64,000 nt of DNA from Thereva unica (lineage: Eukaryota > Arthropoda > Insecta > Diptera > Therevidae): positions 254,792,542-254,856,541 of the forward strand of contig OX465281.1 of the NCBI GenBank assembly GCA_949987705.1, written 5' to 3'. This document shows positions 58,472-64,000 of this stretch, piece by piece. Position 1 is the first letter of the stretch, and each line of letters begins with the position of its first letter. The translations under genes were made by a program, and so were the position numbers. The notes beneath the pieces were generated by a model that was not told the DNA's origin, did not search any database, and was given only the letters and a program-made list of their open reading frames with translations.

Positions 58472-61400
58472 CGAATCCCACGTCCACCTCCACGAAGATG
58501 TTAACTTTACATCGGGTGAACCCTGGATACTCTCGTCTATACATAAAAAATTGGGGCTTTAAAAAGGTTGAAGAAAACCGTCAATTATCTTGGTAACAAT
58601 AAAGGGTGCCATTAGCAAACACAGCAGATCGGTTCTCGTTCGTTTGGGTAAGTCAAGCAGCATTGGACCTGTTAGGTACTTAGTTTGGGGACCACTTGGT
58701 AAACCAGCACTCGCGTTTGGAATGGTCGTTTACGAATATACGTTTATATCTGTAACAGAGGCGTGCATATCTTTAGCTGGTGCATTTTTAGATATTCGCC
58801 CTATAGTGGTATACCCGTGTGGCATACGCATTTGTTCAAACAAATTAATCAACTAAATTATTTTCATTCGGCGAACCAAAAGTTTGTCTTGTTTTAAACG
58901 ATAATTCGCTTGCCGAATCGCTGAAAGTGAAAGACCTACGGTGAAACTTGAATAACAAAAAAGGATAATATGCATGGTATTACGTATTGAAAAGGGGCCG
59001 ACAAGTAGAAGTTGATTTGTCTAAATCTGCTAAACCTTTAACGTTTTTACGAAAAATGAAAACATGGACAGAATCAATCAAGCTGGTGCTCAAATCACCA
59101 AATCAGTCTAACGAGTGTTGGTTGAAGAGATGAACATAATGTTTAAAGTCCGTTCATTATAATACAACTTTGTATTTAGGGCGTGAAATGCATAGCTGCA
59201 CGACTGTTTCCAAAAGAGATGATTTCTCGAGATTCTATATATCAAAGCGGACACCTTCATGAGCACGGGTTTTTTGTACCACGATACTGCGCCATCCGTA
59301 CAAAGCCATCGTTATCGAAATAGATTTTAGATAAATACTCGTCTTATATGGTGTGTGGCTTATTTGTGTTTCCAAAGTTAAAATTATCACTTCAAGGGAG
59401 TCGTTTCGGAAGTCTATAGAGGCCCTGAAGCCCCTTGGCGGTCTCGATAGTCTCGAGAGAATCTGGTACCATTCGAGAGATCCACTGTTGGAATCCACGC
59501 AGTGTTCTGGTCGGTCAGCTTTTCTTCTTTCACCAATTCTGCCTTCGCTTGTGAAAAACAATATGTTAGGAGGAAACCAACCATGTTTGGGCATGTTAGG
59601 GCTTAACCGCTGAGCTTTAGTCTTCCAGATAAAAGAAAATCGCTGGACGGTTTGAAGATCATACATACATCAGCCGATGATTGATCCGCACTCTGGGTGT
59701 ACTGAACTACATTTGCTGAGTTGAGAGAAAAATATTTTAGAATTATTTAATTAAGTCATTTTGTTGAACAATTTTTTTAATCATACTAAAAATTGTCTTT
59801 CATATGTTTTTCTCTTCGTTTTTGGTGTAAAAGGATCTGTGTCGTTTAATACTAAAATTTCCCTTCACAAATTTCCCATCATTTCGAGATAAAAGTTTAA
59901 TAAATATTGCTCCTATAAGTATGCAGAGGAAAATATCCCTCGCCTACAAAGAAAAATTTAACCGGTCCACAGAGACGCCACGTCGTTAATAGATTGGATA
60001 GTGTAAACGAAGCTGCTCGACTGGTGGCAGTTCTATTTGGCATTTTTTGATTTGTGTTTTAAGGTAATTTTTGAATGTGGAAGTAAGGAAAAATATAAAA
60101 ATTCTATTTCAATTTCATAACCTCAAAAACCAAGAAGCCGTGTTCCGATTTCTTTTAAAAATATGAAGATTTCCCTTTTGCACTTTCTTAACTAATTTTT
60201 CAATTAATTTTCAATTTTCCATTTAAGACAAAAGACACCAAGCAATTGAATCACAGCGGTGAAAGCCGATATCTGATATCTTTTTTCCATGGACTCGCTC
60301 CTCCCCGAAGGTAAACAATTTTAAAAATCTCGAGACGGAAATTGATGAGCCTGATCAATCATGGGCTGACTAGAGCCGTTCAATGTGGGAAATTTAGCAT
60401 TTTCCATTAATTCTGCATTTATATGTTGATTTTGGGGAACCCACCACGACATGGCCGCACATCCGAAGCCAGTAGGAAGGATGCCGAAAGTTTATTCTTC
60501 CTAAAACATCAGTGGCATTTGATATGCCGGCAGCCGCTCTCTCCGCATCCAGGATTTTACGGATGCCGTTCGTACTTTAATGTCGATGTCCTTTAACAAT
60601 GGAAATGGCGAAGTTAAATTCGGATGTTTCAGCAGCTTTTCGCCCGAAAATACCTCTTCTGTCCACAAGTTATTAAATATGTGGTCCAGGCAGGAGAAGG
60701 CAAGCCATAAGTCTGCTGCCCACACTGACAAGATTTCTAAATAATTCACGAGGGCCAAAGGAAGGAGCTGTTCATGCAAAAGTCTTATTTGCAGCAGAAA
60801 ACAAAATGAGTCCTGGTAGAGTGGATGGTTAAGAAAGGACTTTTATTATTGTCCACCGAGCTCTATAGAAAAATGGAGAAACAGGACAAAAAAAAGGAAG
60901 ACAACGGACGGAATCCTCGAGAAGGGTTGTTGTATAGCATCCACTCCAATCTTCATAGCTTTCGGAGTATACCCCCGCAAACATGCAGGTAAATGTGTGC
61001 GAGCGGTGTGTACACGTGAGAAGAAATGTTCTTGTTGAAGCCCGAAATTTTATCCAAGGCGAATGGATAAAGAACATATCTTGTGAGACCGACCGATAGC
61101 TCGGGCAGAGACTCTATGGGTTGTGCTTTTGGTTACCTTATCAAAAATTAACGAAAGTGCTCGACGGCAATGGGCTGGCCAACCCGTTGCCGTTTCCCAG
61201 TCTCATTCAATGCCCGTTCTCGTCCGTCCAATAATTTTGCTTACATACATATATACACAAGACCGCACTCATACACAGTCCGGTCGTTTCCCATGCCTCC
61301 TCCCTGGATGTGCAAAAGCTCCTTTTTATATCTACTCCTGACTTTGTATCCTTTTTTCCTAGCTCTATATCTACGACGTGCACACTAATACGTGCAAATT

Positions 61401-62439
61401 GGTGACTAGCATTTACCTGGACTGCAGGCAAGCCTTAAATTGTGATGTGAAGTGCTGCTAGGATATAAGGGTAACCGGTATGAGGACGGAAAAATGGTGA
61501 TATTGGGTGAATATGCCACACAATCCTTAGAAAATTTGAGCTTTGTCACAAGGATAAGATAATAAGAAGAGGATTATCGTTGCGTTTGTTGGAGTAAGGA
61601 AGTAATTATGTTAGGATGTGTAAAATCGCCTCTGGCCGCTCTAGTATGGCTTTGGCCTAGGACTTCTCTAGCCTCGATTTTCAGCTCAATTACTGAAATG
61701 TTCCCAGGGCGAATGATAAATGAGATCCCGGTGCCTAGGCCCGGCAGTGCGGGTATAAATTATTCAGGTACAAGGCATGAAATTAATTGTGGATAAGAGT
61801 TCGCAGTTATACCATTGAAAGATTAATTGAATAAATATTAAAAGTTCCACTCGGGGGTGTTTTAATGTTCTCCAGTGTTTTTTTCGTCTTCTCTGCGAGG
61901 ATTAGGAGTAAAGTTTTGTTGAAAATCCTTGTACATTTTTAAGTTTCATTTTTGAGGGAAGGGGATTTTGTGATTTTAGATGATTTAGATTTAATATTTA
62001 GTGAACGATAAATGATTGAAATGAATTTGGCGCGCCTGAGCTTTGCACTCCATATTCTGAATCTCAACCTTTGATAAATAGATACTTTTGAAAGTACTGA
62101 GACTTACCTAGTTTGGACTTTATCTAATAAAGTTCAATTTATATACAAACATCCCTCGATTTAGACGGCGCTCAATTGTTGTTACACGGTTCTATCAGAA
62201 CTTATTTATCAATATCCCAGAGGTCGGTCAGCGAATTTAAATAGACCGTCCGTCACATTAACCGGAATAACTGCAATAACTGCTTGTTTAATCGTATTTT
62301 TGATACGCTGGGCTCAAATACTATATGCTACGAATTCATGTACATAGTATCAATTACCCCATGTCCAAATGTACCGATTTTTGTTTTTCAATACGATTTG
62401 GAAAATTCAATATAAAGAGTCGAAGATCTGATTCGGCTA
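58472..62439. other. intergenic sequence, no supported gene
   Basis: Mixed composition. Open frames (for example 59235-59666 and 60501-60779 on the -) have opposite-strand competitors and no recognised motif. No terminal repeats were found. Confidence 0.35.
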
Positions 62440-62770
62440 TTGACAAACGTAGACGAAGCATTGGTAGAACGATTCAAAAGCAAAATCCTGCCTTTAATTT
62501 ACAAGGGATACACAAGGATGGCATTTGGAGGAGAAGATCCAACTCATCCGTTGTCTGAAATCAATAAAATTCCAAACAGTGTCAAAGTGATTAAATTAAA
62601 CAGACTACGATGGATTGATAATGCGAACGAAGTGCGGAACGAAATGTGGCAAAAGATAGTGCTAAGGAGAGTACCGACAGGAATACACGTTGGGAACGTT
62701 GAGATATAAGGCAATTAGGAATAAGAAACTAGAAAAGATGGGCCAGAAATCGAGAAACATGAAGTCGAAC
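62440..62770 (+). mobile_element. RTE-like RT C-terminal fragment
   Basis: SVKVIKLNRLRWIDNANEVR followed by VLRRVPTG resembles the IVKVIKLxRLRWxGHVxRM...VPxG terminal block of RTE-like elements. The rest is degenerate. Confidence 0.5.
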
Positions 62771-62846
62771 TGGAGGAAGCTTGCGTTTAAATTTTAGGGT
62801 ACTGCGCGAGTTCGGTAATACTGGGTGGAGTGAATAAAAATTGAGT

Positions 62847-62884
62847 CTAAGTGTTCACTCCATACTTTTGTAGTGAACACTTAG
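62847..62884. repeat. perfect short hairpin with 13-bp arms
   Basis: ctaagtgttcact, a 12-nt loop, then agtgaacacttag. Further gtgaacactt-like words occur at 62960-62971 and 63010-63018, so it may be part of a small repeat family. Confidence 0.7.
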
Positions 62885-63748
62885 TTTGGCATGAGTAAAA
62901 GTAAACCTTCGTTACCTTTCATTAAGTATTTCACTCTGTCTTTTCTTCGTATAGAATGAACACTTTATTTTGATGTGAATAAAACAAAGTTTTAACGTTT
63001 GCCTGTGAGTGAACACTTGTACTTTGGAAAGATATACACAAAAAAAAAATGATTTATTGCTAAATAAGAAATGGTAGGATTCTGACTACGGCAGAATTTT
63101 CGTTAAAAATACTGTATATTGCAGAGTTTCGTCAGATTCGTTGTGGATAGATGCCGGCCACTAAACATCTACACTTGTAAATTGCTCGTCTATTTACCAT
63201 CGCCTGTCCATTTAATGAAAACAAAACCTTTTCAATTTAGGTATTCATCGCCGTGAAAACCTGGCTTTAATAATTAAATGTGAGTGCGATCTAATGAGTG
63301 CAATAGGTGCTGCGCTAGGAAAGTTATATTTATAGCCATCCTTCTTTTGCTTCTCTCATTTCCTCAAAGGTGGTTAGAAATTTCATCCATTCGCACAAAT
63401 AGCACTTCCTCAAAAAATATTTCGAAACTAGTGTTCTATGAACGCCAATATCCTCCCCTCCTCGACTTCAACTTGAAATCCGTGGCCCCTACATATTTTA
63501 GGAATATTTTCATTCTTACAACTTAGGTATTGCACGACCACGAGTTTCTCCACAATCATGGAATAGCCATTGCACGTTATCGAGTTCAAATCGGTACAAT
63601 GATTTGAAATTATCACCTTGTATGACGAAGCGTCGAGTAATAGGATCCATTCACATTGAAAGTTACAAGCTTCACATACACATTCACAGTTTCAAGCTGC
63701 AGGCCTCAAATTATGCAAAAGTCGGCTGAAGCTTGAAGCTAGAGCAGG
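62885..63748. other. intergenic sequence, no supported gene
   Basis: Balanced sequence after the hairpin. A few short open frames on opposite strands overlap and match nothing recognised. Confidence 0.35.
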
Positions 63749-63977
63749 GGCCAGTTCACGCAATTCGACGTCGACTGAAAACGACACTAAGTGCGTTCAA
63801 AAACCTTGCTATGGTTAACTATGGGAATTTTTGAACGTCAAAAACTTATGCTAGTGGTTATGTTGTAGCTTACCACGGAGTTTTTGAACGACAAAAGTTT
63901 ACCACAGTTAACCATAGTAAGGTTTTAGAACGTGCTTAGTGTCGTTTTCAGTCGACGTCGAATAGCGTGAACTGGCC
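63749..63977. mobile_element. foldback MITE, 229 bp, near two 13-bp direct repeats
   Basis: ggccagttcacgcaattcga followed by cgtcgactgaaaacgacact is inverted at the right end as agtgtcgttttcagtcgacg followed by tcgaatagcgtgaactggcc. The arms continue to a loop near 63830-63870. agcttgaagctag occurs just outside on both sides (63730-63742 and 63980-63992). Non-coding. Confidence 0.8.
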
Positions 63978-64000
63978 TCAGCTTGAAGCTAGCAGCTTGA

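Noticed and set aside
59235..59666. 143-codon - strand frame
   Set aside because: No recognised domain, competing frame on the other strand, no splice or promoter signal that supports it.
1..64000. CRISPR arrays, operons, prophage or bacterial defence systems
   Set aside because: The window is eukaryotic (introns, poly(A) signals, insect transposons); no regularly spaced repeat arrays were seen.

Overview
This is a eukaryotic, AT-rich, repeat-dense window, almost certainly from a fly (Diptera). The evidence is an activin-type TGF-beta type I receptor with a very fly-like kinase domain (baboon), a dymeclin gene just downstream with short introns and GT-AG borders, and an abundance of insect-type transposable elements (RTE-like, I/LOA/R1-like and Jockey/CR1-like non-LTR fragments, Ty3/gypsy, Tc1, PIF/Harbinger, MITEs, a tRNA-derived SINE). 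From memory, the Drosophila genes for baboon and dymeclin have neighbouring catalogue numbers, so the pair probably reflects conserved local gene order. That is an inference.

Layout. 0.7-8.0 kb: five 3' exons of baboon on the + strand (one ligand-binding exon, the transmembrane/GS exon and three kinase exons). Its introns hold RTE-like fragments, a tRNA-like SINE and another LINE piece. 8-19.4 kb: AT-rich 3' flank, then two decayed gypsy pol fragments on the - strand and a nest of DNA transposons (12.93-14.99 kb). 19.5-25.4 kb: a complete eight-exon dymeclin gene, with a Tc1 remnant and LINE fragments in its introns. 25.4-45 kb: almost entirely transposon debris, but with three well-bounded insertions. 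These are an internally deleted PIF/Harbinger element with TAA duplications (27.9-28.7 kb), a 1.68-kb Tc1 foldback palindrome flanked by TA (28.9-30.6 kb), and a 5'-truncated I/LOA-like retrotransposon with a 14-bp target duplication (38.9-40.5 kb). 45.2-46.0 kb: a compact intronless gene for a secreted single-domain Kunitz inhibitor, with TATA box and poly(A) signal. 46-64 kb: more LINE fragments and MITEs, plus one candidate first coding exon of an unrecognised - strand gene (51.59-51.75 kb).

The three confident cellular genes are separate units: a plasma-membrane activin receptor that signals through Smad2-type proteins, a Golgi-associated trafficking protein and a secreted protease inhibitor. 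I see no bacterial-style operon, CRISPR array or obviously new molecular system. The most unusual structures are the long Tc1 palindrome, a potential source of hairpin RNA, and the several-layer nest of inverted repeats at 13-15 kb. Non-coding and transposon boundaries are by eye and mostly approximate.
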